Assembly (NCBI RefSeq): GCF_007741535.1
Contig: NZ_CP036525.1
Coordinates: 6,820,001 to 6,884,000, forward strand
Direction: 5' to 3'
DNA from: Rubripirellula lacrimiformis
GTDB taxonomy: Bacteria > Planctomycetota > Planctomycetia > Pirellulales > Pirellulaceae
Length of the DNA stretch: 64,000 bases
Position numbers and translations under genes: made by a program. The notes below the pieces were generated by a model, which saw nothing but the letters and a program-made list of their open reading frames with translations, made no database searches and had not been told where the DNA came from. Positions within the stretch are counted from its first letter, which is position 1; every line of letters starts with the position of its first letter. Of the stretch, positions 30,137 through 40,600 are shown one piece after another.

Positions 30137-30756
30137 GGCGACAGGGCCGAGGCAACGAATGAAGAACAAGAAGAACGGGGGATCCATCTGATGGACGTTG
30201 GTATTGTGCCCCAAATCGGGCTTTCCCGTGGCCCGCGCAGGAAAAAAATCTCGGATCCACCGCCTGCGTGGCGGGGGGTGACTCAATTTGTCGCACCTGA
30301 ATTGGCACGCCGGAAATCGTTTGAAGCGGTGCATTTAGACGCGCCCACCCAGCGGATCGCCCGGGGGGGAAGCAAAAATGTACCCATTTCGTCAATAGCG
30401 ATTTTTCGAAAACTTGGACGAAGGTCTTGTGACCCCGACCCGGCCCCATATACTCCGCCCAAGTTTGCCGTGCCGGAGAATCAGCAAGGTTTGCACAAAC
30501 CCCCTGATTGGCCGAATCGGTAGAAACTGTGGTTTGCCCAAGCGGTTTCGCACCATCTGTGACGGTGGCAAAAGCGAACCGATGGAGACCGCCACAGCGG
30601 ATATTGACGGGTTTTTGGCAGTTTCTAGTTTGCCGTTGGCACCAGAAACCACGTCAGGAGACTCACGGGGGAAACTACACGCGATGGATGCGGCAGCGAT
30701 TTGCCGATGCATCGGGGTGCGGTCTCCTTCTTATCTATTCACAGAGGGAACTCTCT
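30137..30756. other. Divergent intergenic region (oxidoreductase / thioredoxin)
   Basis: 620 bp between divergent genes. No coding stretch with family character is seen; upstream in-frame extensions of the thioredoxin gene look non-coding. Both promoters are presumably here, but none can be placed with confidence. Confidence 0.5.
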
Positions 30757-31149
30757 ATGGTTTTGTTACTTTTGGCAGTCGCGCTGTCCAGTATTACCAG
30801 TGAACAGCAGATGCATCAGAAGTACGCCGACGCCTACCAGGCATCGGTAGAGCAGCAGAAACCGCTGATGGTCGTGGTCGGTGCACCCTGGTGTCCGGCG
30901 TGTAACGTGTTGAAAGACACGACGATCAAGCAAATGGCCGAAATGGGCGAACTGGATTCCGTTAGCTTGGCGGTCATCAACAAGGACGAAGACCCCGAGC
31001 TGGTCAAACAACTGACCGCAGGCGATCAATTATTGCCTCAGATCATCGTCTTTACCCAAGACAACGGCCGCTGGAAACGACGCAAATTGCTGGGCTACCA
31101 ACCCAAGCAACCCGTCCGATCGCTGATCCGCAAAGCCCTCGGTGGCTAA
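30757..31149 (+). CDS. Exported thioredoxin-like protein
   Basis: A 130-residue protein with a short signal-like N-terminus (MVLLLLAVALSSITSEQQ) and a single thioredoxin domain. VVVGAPWCPAC carries the redox pair Cys46/Cys49 with Pro between them (WCPAC). A central NKDEDPELVKQL segment and the cis-proline region LLPQIIVF follow. The length and absence of other domains suggest a small periplasmic or membrane-attached disulfide reductase or isomerase. The start ATG has AGAGGGAA 7 nt upstream. A clear terminator follows at 31185, so it is probably monocistronic. Confidence 0.82.
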   Translation: MVLLLLAVALSSITSEQQMHQKYADAYQASVEQQKPLMVVVGAPWCPACNVLKDTTIKQMAEMGELDSVSLAVINKDEDPELVKQLTAGDQLLPQIIVFTQDNGRWKRRKLLGYQPKQPVRSLIRKALGG

Positions 31150-31184
31150 CGGATTCATCGCCAGCCGCGATTGAAAAGCTATTC

Positions 31185-31233
31185 GGCCTCCGTTTCCCGG
31201 GACATGCATTCCCCCGAAACGGAGGCCGTTTTG
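31185..31233 (+). terminator. Rho-independent terminator after the thioredoxin gene
   Basis: A perfect 12-bp stem, GGCCTCCGTTTC (31185-31196) with GAAACGGAGGCC (31216-31227), around a 19-nt loop and followed by GTTTT. It lies 36 bp past the stop codon. Confidence 0.85.
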
Positions 31234-31412
31234 CGTTCACAGCCAACCGCGATCCGGCGACACCGCCAAAAGCGATCTGTGCAGATTCACCCGGGTGGTC
31301 TGTTCTTTGACGCCAATTCGCTATCCTATGATCCAGAACTCACTGTTTCGGGACCGGCCGCAGGGCGTCCGATTCCGAATGAACCCCGCATTTGCCGAGA
31401 GACCGCCCGCTG

Positions 31413-32291
31413 ATGACTTTTCCGGACGACTTGAATCATCTGATTCGAAACGATGAACCGCTGGGCCCGTTGGTTTGGCTTGGCATTGGTGGTCCGGCAC
31501 ATTATTTCGCCGAACCGGTGGAAGAAGCCGAGATCGAACGCCTAGTTGCCGCCGCAGCCGCCGCGAACCTGCCGGTACGCATCCTGGGTGACGGCAGCAA
31601 TGTGCTGGTTCGCGAATCCGGCGTCGACGGTCTGGTGATCTCGCTGTCGGCCGCGGCGACCAGCGGGATGTCGATCGACGGCACACGCATGACCGCAGGT
31701 GCCGGCGCCAAGCTTTCTCACGCGGTGATCAAAGCCGTCGGTGCCGGGCTGGGCGGGCTGGAACACCTGGTCGGTATCCCGGGCAGCGTTGGCGGGGCGG
31801 TCGTGGGCAATGCGTCCAGCGACGGTCGCGACATCGGTTCGGTGGTGCACAGCGTCACGGTGCTGGAAAAAGACGGATCGCGGCGCACCCTGTCGCAGGA
31901 CGAGATCGGATTTTCGCACCGCAAGTCGTCGATGAGCGGTCTGATCGTGCTAAGCGTGACTTTCGAACTGGAATCGCGAGATGTCGAATCGCTGACCAAA
32001 CGAATGCAGAAACTTTGGATCGGTCGCAACGCGTCACGACCAAGCGAAGAACGCCGGATCACGATGCCGTTTATCGATCCCGACGGCATGCCGACCAAGG
32101 ATCTGATCCAGTCGGTGGGGTTGGCAGGCCTTCGCGAAGGCGATGTTTCGCTGGATTCCAATCAACCGCACTACATCGTTGCCCATTCGGGGGCCACCAG
32201 CGATCAATGCTTGCGTTTGATTGAACGCGTCCGCGAACAGGTTTTGCTGCAAACCGGGATCGACTTGCAGCTGAACCTGCAAATTTGGTAA
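31413..32291 (+). CDS. murB: MurB-like FAD-binding protein (UDP-N-acetylenolpyruvoylglucosamine reductase family)
   Basis: A 292-residue protein matching MurB over its length. The FAD-binding motifs are present: GDGSNVLV at 60-67 and GIPGSVGGAVVGNAS at 121-135, then the SHRKS arginine (Arg170, usually YR). The C-terminal domain follows the family pattern (KDLIQSVGLAGLREGD... HYIVAHSGATS). Two residues expected to be catalytic are not seen: the serine of GS-x-FKNP aligns with Met218 (TMPFIDP), and the final glutamate of LEPEV aligns with Asn288 (LQLNL). It may be a divergent MurB or a non-catalytic paralogue. The start at 31413 fits the family. It is followed 120 bp later by an FtsQ-like gene, as in division/cell-wall clusters. 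Confidence 0.78.
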   Translation: MTFPDDLNHLIRNDEPLGPLVWLGIGGPAHYFAEPVEEAEIERLVAAAAAANLPVRILGDGSNVLVRESGVDGLVISLSAAATSGMSIDGTRMTAGAGAKLSHAVIKAVGAGLGGLEHLVGIPGSVGGAVVGNASSDGRDIGSVVHSVTVLEKDGSRRTLSQDEIGFSHRKSSMSGLIVLSVTFELESRDVESLTKRMQKLWIGRNASRPSEERRITMPFIDPDGMPTKDLIQSVGLAGLREGDVSLDSNQPHYIVAHSGATSDQCLRLIERVREQVLLQTGIDLQLNLQIW

Positions 32292-32411
32292 CTGAAAGGG
32301 TGTCGGTTCCGAGCGTCGGTCCGGCGGTTTATTTTCAGTTTCCCGTCCCATAGCGCAATCCCCATCACATCGGGGGGGATTGGCAGTGGTTGGATTGATA
32401 AGGGCGTGCCC

Positions 32412-33281
32412 ATGGCGATGCGATCGGCTGAACCCGAAACGAATCGGCCGATCCGTGACACGCTGCGGCGGCTGATCAAGGCACCCGCGGCGCTATCGAT
32501 TCTGTGGCCAGCACTGCTGATTGTCGGTGGCTATGTCACCTGGCACCGCTGGGGATCCGAACACGTCGCCCAGAACTACTACGGCATCGACGTCGCTCAA
32601 ATCCACATCACCCAACCTCCTAGCTACGTCCGCAGCGATATCATCCAGTCCGTTTACCGCGACACGGCGATGGACGGATTGTCGTTGATGGACAAGCAAG
32701 CGACCGCCAAGATCGCGTCCGCATTTTCGATGCACCCCTGGGTGCAAAGCGTGACCAGCGTCCGGAAATTGCCAGGCGGTGTCGTCGACGTCCGCATGGA
32801 TTACCGTCGTCCGGTCGCGATGGTGCAAGTGTTTCGGACCGTCGATGGAATTCGTGATAAGTTTTTTTTCCCGATCGATGGCCACGCCGTGCTGTTGCCG
32901 ACGGGCGAATTCACGAGATCAGAAACCCTAGAGTTCGTGCACATTGACGTCCCCGGGGCCGACTCGACCAATGCCGAAGGGATGCCCTTTGGGGACCCTC
33001 GCGTCGAAGCGGCCGCCCGCTTGGCCGAAGTGCTGTTGCCGGTGTACCGCGAGGTCGGCATCCGCAAGATCACCGTCGTCGGCGACCCGCGACAAATCCA
33101 AGTGCCCCAGCTAGAAGTGACGACCGACAACGACACCCGGCATCACTGGGGCAGCCCACCCGGACTAGAGATCCCCGGGGAAAGAACGGCCGAGATGAAA
33201 CTGCGAGCGTTGATGGCGGTGCGAGGCAACACGCCCATCGATCTACGAGTGGCGACGATGGCCGACCCCGGCCATTCGTGA
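32412..33281 (+). CDS. FtsQ-like protein with N-terminal membrane helix and POTRA-like domain
   Basis: A 289-residue bitopic membrane protein. A basic cytoplasmic tail (residues 1-27) precedes one transmembrane helix (ALSILWPALLIVGGYVTW, ~27-44). A POTRA-like domain follows (VRSDIIQSVYRD... LSLMDKQATAKIASAFSMHPWVQSVTSVRKLPGGVVDVRMDYRRPVAMVQV, ~residues 62-140), the arrangement of FtsQ/DivIB. The remaining ~150 residues resemble the beta domain loosely. The position right after murB matches the classical murB-ftsQ order. Pirellulaceae lack FtsZ, so the role may be in peptidoglycan or division without FtsZ. The ATG at 32412 has AAGGG 7 nt upstream; a GTG at 32406 is less likely. Confidence 0.7.
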   Translation: MAMRSAEPETNRPIRDTLRRLIKAPAALSILWPALLIVGGYVTWHRWGSEHVAQNYYGIDVAQIHITQPPSYVRSDIIQSVYRDTAMDGLSLMDKQATAKIASAFSMHPWVQSVTSVRKLPGGVVDVRMDYRRPVAMVQVFRTVDGIRDKFFFPIDGHAVLLPTGEFTRSETLEFVHIDVPGADSTNAEGMPFGDPRVEAAARLAEVLLPVYREVGIRKITVVGDPRQIQVPQLEVTTDNDTRHHWGSPPGLEIPGERTAEMKLRALMAVRGNTPIDLRVATMADPGHS

Positions 33282-33309
33282 GACAACGCCAATCCAGATC
33301 CCCACACCG

Positions 33310-33627
33310 TGCCGTGCGCCTATCCCAAAAACGCGCGGCCAGATGGGCACGCGGCTAAACGACCAAAACCGGCCCATCGTACGCACCCCCATCGTACGCA
33401 CCCCCATCGTACGCACCCCATCGTACGCACCCCATCGTACGCACCCCCATCGTTTAACCGCGTGGGCATCGCCCCGTGCGTCCACCCACCCCAACGCGCG
33501 GCCCGCCCCGCACGCGGCTAAACGACCAAAACCGGCCCATCCCGCACCCCATCGTTTAACCGCGTGGGCATCGCCCCGTGCGTCCATCCACCCCAACGCG
33601 CGGCCAGATGGGCACGCGGCTAAACGA
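33310..33627. repeat. Hairpin repeat array 3 with embedded 15-bp tandem repeat
   Basis: Two full hairpin units (cores starting near 33450 and 33552) and one partial unit at the left, in the orientation of array 1. The arms are TTTAACCGCGTG and CACGCGGCTAAA, one position differing from perfect pairing. Between the partial and first full unit lie five copies of a 14-16-bp sequence, CATCGTACGCACCCC, at 33374-33449. The array sits between the convergent 3' ends of the FtsQ-like gene and recQ. Confidence 0.93.
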
Positions 33628-33662
33628 GCGACCCCAGCACCATCGTGCCAGATGATCGCACT

Positions 33663-35510
33663 TTACTTCGCGTCGTTGCCGACGTTCAGTTCACGGCAGT
33701 ACTGCTGGATCGCTTCGACAAACGCGTCGCCGAAGTCTTCCAGTTTTCGTGCGCCCACACCCTTGATGCTCGCGAACTGATCCAGCGTTTGTGGTTGGTG
33801 CCTGGCAAATTCTCGCAGCGCGGCGTCGCCAAAAATCACGTAGGCCGGCACGTTCCGCTCGGTCGCGATCTGTCGCCGCAACTCGCGAAGCGAATCGAAC
33901 AGCCCACGCTGGACCCCGTCCCAAGTGTCGCCCGATTTTGCTGATGGAGATCGGGATTTACCGGACCGCCGAGTCGGCGTCGCCACCGACAAACGGGGAT
34001 CCCCATCGCGGCGCAGCAGCCGACGTCCGGCATCGGTCAACGACAGAGTCTGATATTCGCCGCTGCGACACAGGTATTCCTGTTGAACCAGTTGGTCGAT
34101 CCACATCCGCACTGCCGGCAACCCGTCTTTGGTCAGCAAACCGTAGGTGCTGAGCTTGTCATGTCCGAGTTCACGGATTCGCTGCTCCCCCGATCCGCAT
34201 AGAACTTTGGCGGTATGCCCGACCCCAAATCGCTCCCGCAACCGAATCACACAGGACAGGATTTTTTGGCTTAGCGTGATCGGATCGTCCACCAAATCGA
34301 TCTCGTCCAAACACACATCACAGGCGCCACAGTTGTCGGCCGCATGGCTTTGGCCGAAGTACTGGACCAACGATCGGTGGCGACAAACCGTGCCCGCGCA
34401 AACATTGAACATTGCGTCCAACGATGCGACCGCCGCCTGATACGACGACGGCTCGCTCTCCATGATCTTCTTCCAGGTCACCACGTCGCCACCGGAATAG
34501 AACAGCACACATTCCGATTCCAAACCATCGCGCCCCGCTCGACCACTTTCCTGTTGATAGTGTTCAATCGACTTCGGCATGCCGGCGTGCACGACATAGC
34601 GGACATTCGATTTATCGATGCCCATCCCGAAGGCGACCGTTGCAACGATGACGTCGCACTTGTCTTTGATGAACGCGTCTTGGTTGGCCTTGCGAATCGA
34701 GTCGTCCAGGCCCGCGTGATAGGGCAGCGCCGAAGTACCGCCGGCGACCAATGCCGCCGCCGTCTTTTCGACCTCTTTGCGGCTGATGCAATACACGACG
34801 CCCGATTCGCCGCGATGGCGACCGACAACGTCGATGACTTGGCCGAGTCGCCCGTCGGCGCGGATCATCCGGTAGGTCAGATTCGGCCGATCGAAGTCGC
34901 CGACGATGATCTCCGGTTTCCGCAGCCCCAACTGGCTGGCGATATCGTCGCGGACCGACTCGGACGCCGTTGCCGTGTAGGCGTGGACCGATGCCTTGGG
35001 GAACTGATCCTTCAACATCCGCAGCCCACGATACTCGGGCCTAAAATCGTGCCCCCAATTGCTGATGCAGTGAGCTTCGTCGATGGCAAAGAACGAAATG
35101 TTTTGTTGACGCAGGAAATCCAGCGTCCGGGCCGCCAGCAAACGCTCGGGCGCGACGTACAAGAGTTTCAATTCGCCACTGCGAATCCGGTCCGCGACCT
35201 CGCGTTTTTCGTCGTCCGATTGAGTGCTGTTGACGAACGCGGCCGACACGCCGCACGCAAGCAGCGAATCGACTTGGTCCTTCATCAGCGAAATCAATGG
35301 CGAAACGACCACTGCCATCCCATCGTGGCACAGGGCAGGGACTTGGAAGCACAGCGATTTCCCGCCACCGGTCGGCAGCACCGTCAGCGAATCGCGACCG
35401 CCCAGAACACAGTCGATCGATTCCTCCTGCAGCGGCCGAAACGTGTCGTAGCCCCAGACGTCGCGCAGCACGCGGTGCACTTGTTTGGGCTTCTCTGCTT
35501 CCGCTGTCAT
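33663..35510 (-). CDS. recQ: ATP-dependent DNA helicase RecQ
   Basis: A 615-residue 3'-5' SF2 helicase for recombination and fork repair. Domains run in order: motif 0/Q-motif (GYDTFRPLQEESI, residues 20-32), Walker A (LPTGGGKS, 45-52), DEAH box (144-147) followed by CISNWGHDFRPEY. The second RecA domain carries GMGIDKSNVRYVVHAGMPKSIEHYQQESGRAGRDG. A zinc-binding RQC region follows (CRHRSLVQYFG... CGACDVC), then winged helix, and a C-terminal HRDC domain (PAYVIFGDAALREFARHQPQTLDQFASIKGVGARKLEDFG). The ATG at 35510 gives the standard N-terminus; upstream in-frame sequence is hairpin-repeat DNA and is excluded. Both sides are flanked by hairpin arrays. Confidence 0.95.
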   Translation of the reverse strand: MTAEAEKPKQVHRVLRDVWGYDTFRPLQEESIDCVLGGRDSLTVLPTGGGKSLCFQVPALCHDGMAVVVSPLISLMKDQVDSLLACGVSAAFVNSTQSDDEKREVADRIRSGELKLLYVAPERLLAARTLDFLRQQNISFFAIDEAHCISNWGHDFRPEYRGLRMLKDQFPKASVHAYTATASESVRDDIASQLGLRKPEIIVGDFDRPNLTYRMIRADGRLGQVIDVVGRHRGESGVVYCISRKEVEKTAAALVAGGTSALPYHAGLDDSIRKANQDAFIKDKCDVIVATVAFGMGIDKSNVRYVVHAGMPKSIEHYQQESGRAGRDGLESECVLFYSGGDVVTWKKIMESEPSSYQAAVASLDAMFNVCAGTVCRHRSLVQYFGQSHAADNCGACDVCLDEIDLVDDPITLSQKILSCVIRLRERFGVGHTAKVLCGSGEQRIRELGHDKLSTYGLLTKDGLPAVRMWIDQLVQQEYLCRSGEYQTLSLTDAGRRLLRRDGDPRLSVATPTRRSGKSRSPSAKSGDTWDGVQRGLFDSLRELRRQIATERNVPAYVIFGDAALREFARHQPQTLDQFASIKGVGARKLEDFGDAFVEAIQQYCRELNVGNDAK

Positions 35511-35612
35511 CCGTTTCGCTCCTGGGCGTCTGATTTCTGCACTATGACGGCGAGCGAAGGGATCGGCAAGAAGCCCGCCCGAATCGCGTCGACGGGGACG
35601 GGCCGGTGCAGG

Positions 35613-36128
35613 TCGTTTAGCTGTGTGCCCGGCGGGCCGCGCGTGGGGGTGGGTGGACGCGCGGGGCGATGCCCACGCGGTTAAACGATGGGGTGCGGGC
35701 GGGTGGGGGATGGGTCGGTTTTGGTCGTTTAGCCGCGTGCCCAGCGGGCCGCGCGTTGGCGGTGGATGGACGCGCGGGGCGATGCCCACGCGGTTAAACG
35801 ATGGGGTGCGGGGGGGTGGGGGATGGGTCGGTTTTGGTCGTTTAGCCGCGTGCCCAGCGGGCCGCGCGTTGGCGGTGGATGGACGCACGGGGCGATGCCC
35901 ACGCGGTTAAACGATCGGGTGGGGGTGGGTCGGTTTTGGTCGTTTAGCCGCGTGCGGGGTGGGCCGCGCGTTGGCGGCGGATGGACGCACGGGGCGATGC
36001 CCCCGCGGTTAAACGATCGGGTGCGGGCGGGTGGGGGATGGGTCGGTTTTGGTCGTTTAGCCGCGTGCGGGGCGGGCCGCGCGTGGGGGTGGATGGACGC
36101 GTGGGGCGATGCCCACGCGGTTAAACGA
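35613..36128. repeat. Tandem array of ~102-113-bp hairpin repeats (array 4)
   Basis: Five units start near 35613, 35725, 35838, 35940 and 36053, in the orientation of array 2. Cores begin TCGTTTAGCCGCGTG and end CACGCGGTTAAACGA; one arm carries a G that would be G-U in RNA. Spacers are GATGGGGTGCGGGCGGGTGG-like and end GGTCGGTTTTGG. The array lies between the 3' end of the kinase gene and the 5' end of recQ, so the recQ promoter probably lies in the ~100 bp between the array and 35510. Confidence 0.95.
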
Positions 36129-36179
36129 TGGGCGTGCGGGCGGGTGGGGTTAACGTACGGGTGGGCCCGGTGCCGGGCG

Positions 36180-37634
36180 TTACAGTCGGCCGTGCAGGAC
36201 GAACCCGATGATTGCTCCGACCAGCAGACTGATCGGGACCGCGATCGCCAGCGCGATGGCGATCGGCAGCGCGTGACTGCGGCGGCGGACGGGGACGGCA
36301 TCCAATTCGAACCCGACCGGGATCGACCCCAGCGATGCATCACTGTGCTGCGAACCTTCCAGTTCTAGCGTCGCCGCTCCACTGCCGGACAGTTGCGGAT
36401 GGTCGGGCAGTTCGCGAATCTGGGACGGTTCGTGTGGCGGTGGCGGCGGAGTCCATTGTCGATGATCGGCACCTGAATCCGCCTGCTCGGGCGTCAACGC
36501 CGATGCCGCACTGGCCCAGGGCTCCAGACGCTCGGCCACTTCGGCGGCCGATTGGATTCGGCGAGCCGGATCCTTCTCCATCATGTCCGCGATCACGTCG
36601 ACAAAGTCCTCGGACAAGTCGGGCGTCAGATTTCGCGGGTGCCAGGGAGTTTCTTCGCAGTGGCGGCGACACTTGCTGCGCGAGTCCCCGCCGGGAAACG
36701 GCACCTTGCCGGTGACCGTGTAATACAGAGTGCAACCGAGTGCGTAGATATCCGATAGCGGGCCGACGGTCAGCGGTTCGCGAATCTGTTCGGGCGATAG
36801 GTAGTCGGCGGTCCCCACGATCTTGCCCGCCCGCGGATCATCTTCTAGCCCCATGCTCCAGGCCGCCAAACCGATATCCGAAAGCTTGGCGTGACCATCG
36901 GGCGTGACCAAGATATTGCCCGGCTTGATGTCACGGTGAATCAGCCCCAAGTCGTGAGCGTACTGGAGGCCCATGGCGACTTGCGAAATGATCAGCGCTG
37001 CTTCGCCCATCGTTAGCGGCCCATTGGTCCGCACCAACCGGCGCAGATCGGTCCCCGGCACGTATTCGGTCACCAGGTAATGCACTTTGCCATCTTGGCC
37101 AGCATCGAAGGCGCGGACCACATAGGGGCTGTCCAGACCAGCCTGCAACCGAACCTCGCGTCGAAAACTATCGCGTGATTCGTGAGTCGACTTTTCCCGC
37201 GGCAAGACCTTGACCGCGCACTCGCGGCCCATCACTTGGTGCACGGCTTTGAAGACGCGCCCCATGCCGCCCTGGCCGATGAAGTCGGTGATCAGGTACG
37301 GCCCCAGGGTCAGCTTCGTGCGACCTTCCCGCAACTGGTTGGCTTGATAACGAGTGATCACGCCACTGTTGACCAGGGCTTCGGCCACCGCCTCGGGCGC
37401 TCGCGTCCCAGCGATATCGACAGCCTTGGCAAACCGCGATGCACTGACCAACCCGCTTCGGATGGCAGCCTCTTCGAAGGTCGGCGGAGTGGGCGAAGCG
37501 TTGATGTCGGCCTCTTTTGAAAACAACAGGGAAAGATACGGGCCAGCCCCGGACTGGGCGGAATGCAAGTGTCCGACACTTTTCTTCTCGCACGATCCCC
37601 CCCGCGACGAATCGCACCCGCAGGCGGGATCCAC
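36180..37634 (-). CDS. Membrane-anchored serine/threonine protein kinase
   Basis: Up to 484 residues. A planctomycete-type pre-kinase segment (FEEAAIRSGLVSASRFAKAV... ALVNSGVITRYQANQLREGR, ~53-105) precedes a Hanks-type kinase domain. That domain shows the glycine loop GQGGMG (120-125), Lys142 in AVKVL, the catalytic loop HRDIKPGN (Asp235) and DIG in place of DFG at 253-255. It also has the activation-end GTADYLSPEQ and the late-domain YALGCTLYYTVTG. A Pro-rich linker leads to a C-terminal transmembrane helix (LPIAIALAIAVPISLLVGAIIGFVL), so the kinase faces the cytoplasm. The start is uncertain: the GTG at 37634 lacks a Shine-Dalgarno and a TTG at 37526 is an alternative. It lies 40 bp downstream of the GH38-like gene, probably cotranscribed. 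Confidence 0.9.
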   Translation of the reverse strand: MDPACGCDSSRGGSCEKKSVGHLHSAQSGAGPYLSLLFSKEADINASPTPPTFEEAAIRSGLVSASRFAKAVDIAGTRAPEAVAEALVNSGVITRYQANQLREGRTKLTLGPYLITDFIGQGGMGRVFKAVHQVMGRECAVKVLPREKSTHESRDSFRREVRLQAGLDSPYVVRAFDAGQDGKVHYLVTEYVPGTDLRRLVRTNGPLTMGEAALIISQVAMGLQYAHDLGLIHRDIKPGNILVTPDGHAKLSDIGLAAWSMGLEDDPRAGKIVGTADYLSPEQIREPLTVGPLSDIYALGCTLYYTVTGKVPFPGGDSRSKCRRHCEETPWHPRNLTPDLSEDFVDVIADMMEKDPARRIQSAAEVAERLEPWASAASALTPEQADSGADHRQWTPPPPPHEPSQIRELPDHPQLSGSGAATLELEGSQHSDASLGSIPVGFELDAVPVRRRSHALPIAIALAIAVPISLLVGAIIGFVLHGRL

Positions 37635-37674
37635 AGGGCTGGACCACCCGGTGGTCAGCGGTCGTCAGCGGTCG

Positions 37675-40600
37675 TCAATCCTGAAACACCACCAACACGT
37701 CCGCCACGCCATGACTTGCCATCGGCAATGTCACTTGGTCCCCATTTGTTTTTAGCGAATCGGCGTCGCCGTCACCATCGCTAGGCGACGAAACGACACG
37801 CGCAGATTCAACATCCCGAAAGAACCGCAGCTTTGCCTTGCACGACTTGGGACGCGTCTGGATCACGCGCACCATCGCCGCCAACTTGCCGTCGGATTGG
37901 CGGAACACATCCAACGATCCAAGCAGCAAGTCTTTGGGGGACACGTGAACAATCCAGCCGATGTCAGCCACCTTATCGCCGGCGTCCACCCCCACCTCGA
38001 CCGGCGGTGCGATCATCGACTTTGAAACGGCAACCGGATTGGTGACGTCAAACCCGTAGTCCAGTGCGAACGAATGGTTCGATTCGCCCGACACCGAGAT
38101 CAACGTGTCAAAGAATCGCTCGTCCACGCGGCGGTGAAACGCGTGTCCACGAGCCCCGATCATCGTTTGCCGATCCGCCTCGTCGATCAACAACCCCAAC
38201 GGCGACACCAATCGCCGGCCGCTGGCACGGTGCACTTTATCACGCAACATCACACGACAGATCGATGCGTCGGAGGAAACCGCGACGCGCACGGCGACGT
38301 AGCTGCGCCACGGATCGTCCGACCATGTGACCTTGGGATCCACTTCACCGCGGACCTGGATCACTCGGCTGCCACGCAGCAATGTGTATTCAAGCCGGAA
38401 CGTCGACACCGTTTGGCCCGCTGCGTCGACGATCGAACCGGACGCTTCGATCACGCCCTTGGCCATATCGGAATCGACCACGCGCAGCCGATCGCATCGC
38501 ATCGTCGGCTGGACATCGGCGGCCGACTGTTCGCCTTGGGCCACCTCTGCTTGATCCGACGTCACTCCTACTGCGGCCAAACGCAGCGAGAATCGGTTGC
38601 CGCGAGCGGCGCCGCTGTAGACGCCTGAAATCCCACCGGAATCGGGATGGATGGTGGCTTCCAGGAATTCGTTTTGCAGTCGCCCACCGTCTGCAATCGA
38701 GGTGGGGTTACCCAGCCATTTGTTGCGCAGCCAGGAACGAGCCGTCGCCTTGCCGGAAAAGTTCCCCGGTCGCAGCAGCGCAAATCCGCAGGCCGGAACG
38801 TCAGCGGTCACCGCGGTACCACCGGAAACGGTGGATGCAGCAAAGACGTGGGGCGCCGACCTGATGGGCGTCTTCATCAAAACCTGACCACGCAGCCCAA
38901 TCGAATGAGCGTTGATCAGCAAACGAGCCGGCCCCGCATCGGCGGGCACCGCACCGACGGCCCCTGCAAACGCCGTGGAGGCATCGTCGCCGGATGAATC
39001 TTTCCCTGCGGCAACCGCGTCCCGGGTGATGGGGTCCCGGGCGATGGGGTCCCGGGTGATGGGGTCCCGGGCGATGGGGTCCTGGGCGATGGGTTTGCCC
39101 GTCACCAAGGTCGTCATCGCTGCGATCGTCGCGTCACGTTCGGACGTGATCCCGCCACAGAACGTCGCCGAAATCCCCGAAATCGGATCGGGCAATTTCG
39201 CATCCACTCGATTGTCCAACAGGTTTGCCGAGTCGGCGGACGTGGCCGTGACACTGCCGTGATGATAGGGATGTTCGCCATCGATAAAGTATCGATCCAG
39301 TCGCCAGAACCGGCCCAACGAAACACTCCACGAACCGATCCGTCGCAGGTCATGAAAACTATCGCACCCCTGACCGGGCCAGTGCACCAGCAGGGCAGTC
39401 GCGATTTCGCCGCTGTCGATGGCTTCGCCCATCCTGGCCCCCAGCCCCAAGAACGATGCGTCGCTGGCCGCGTCGATGGGCTTGGCCGTCAAGGCTTCGA
39501 TTTCAACGCCGCCGGTTTGCAAGATCACCTTGGCTTCCTCGCCATGCCCCGTACCGCCGGCAAAGTCGATGGGGATGATTCCGCGGTAGCCGAGACCGGC
39601 GATGGTGGCGGTCATGTCGGATGGGGTCGCACCGGCCAACCGACCATAGACAGGCGGCGCCGCACCGACCGCCTCGGTCGCTTGGGCAAACGCGGACTTC
39701 ACCGCGTCCTGGGCTTGGACCAAGGTCATCGTATCCAGATGCAAATCCGATGGCGGGCCACCCGCGGCCCAACCGATCTGGCCAGCGGCCAATTGGCGTC
39801 GAAATTCGGATGCCGATTCCGCCAAGCTCGGATCGGTCCCGGCATCCCGCGCACGCCGGGCCAGCGCATCGAGGGCTTCGGCATCGGCCAACAGGTTCGA
39901 TGGCGTGGACAGAACCCGACCTTCGTCCGACCCGGTATCGCCAGGCTTCGCAGCAGCATACTGGTCGCCGTGCTGGGACCAATGATCCAGGAACGTGGTC
40001 AGCGTCGATTCGGTGACCAGCGTCAGATCGACCAGGTGCGGATCCGAGGTGAAATAGTGGTCGCGTTCTTCGGCCAACAGGTCGAACACTTCGTGCATCG
40101 CCTCGATCGCCGCTTCTGCCCGTCCGTCGACGAACGCTTTGGCCGCGTTGATCAAACAGGTCTGCAGGTGAATTTCGTCCAGGTTGCTGGTGTAGCGAAG
40201 CCGCCGCGTCATGACCTGGATCTGCAGCGACGCATAGCCCGCTGCGTAGAAATCCTGGACACCGATCTGGCGGATCTGGGCGGGCTGGTTCTGGGTGGGC
40301 TGGCTACTGGCCGTCGAGATGGCGGGGGCCGGATTGTCGGCCTCGCCCGCGGCGGCCGAGGCTGAATCCGATGGCGAATCGTTCGATTGGCCCGCATCGC
40401 CGCCGCTCAGGCCGCTGGAGATCGGCGTTGGCTGAGCGTCGTCGAACAGATCGGGGCAGGGCTGCAGCCCCATCGCCGCGACCATCTCGGTTCGATCACG
40501 CCCGGTGATCCACTGGCAATCCGGATCAGCGATCGCCCGCTGGCGGTATTCGTCCGGGACTTTCGGCCCACTGGGTTCTGGCACCACGATCATTCGGCGT

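Noticed and set aside
33663-35888. Longer recQ with 126 extra N-terminal residues
   Set aside because: The extension is translated hairpin-repeat DNA of array 4; the RecQ N-terminus starts at 35510.
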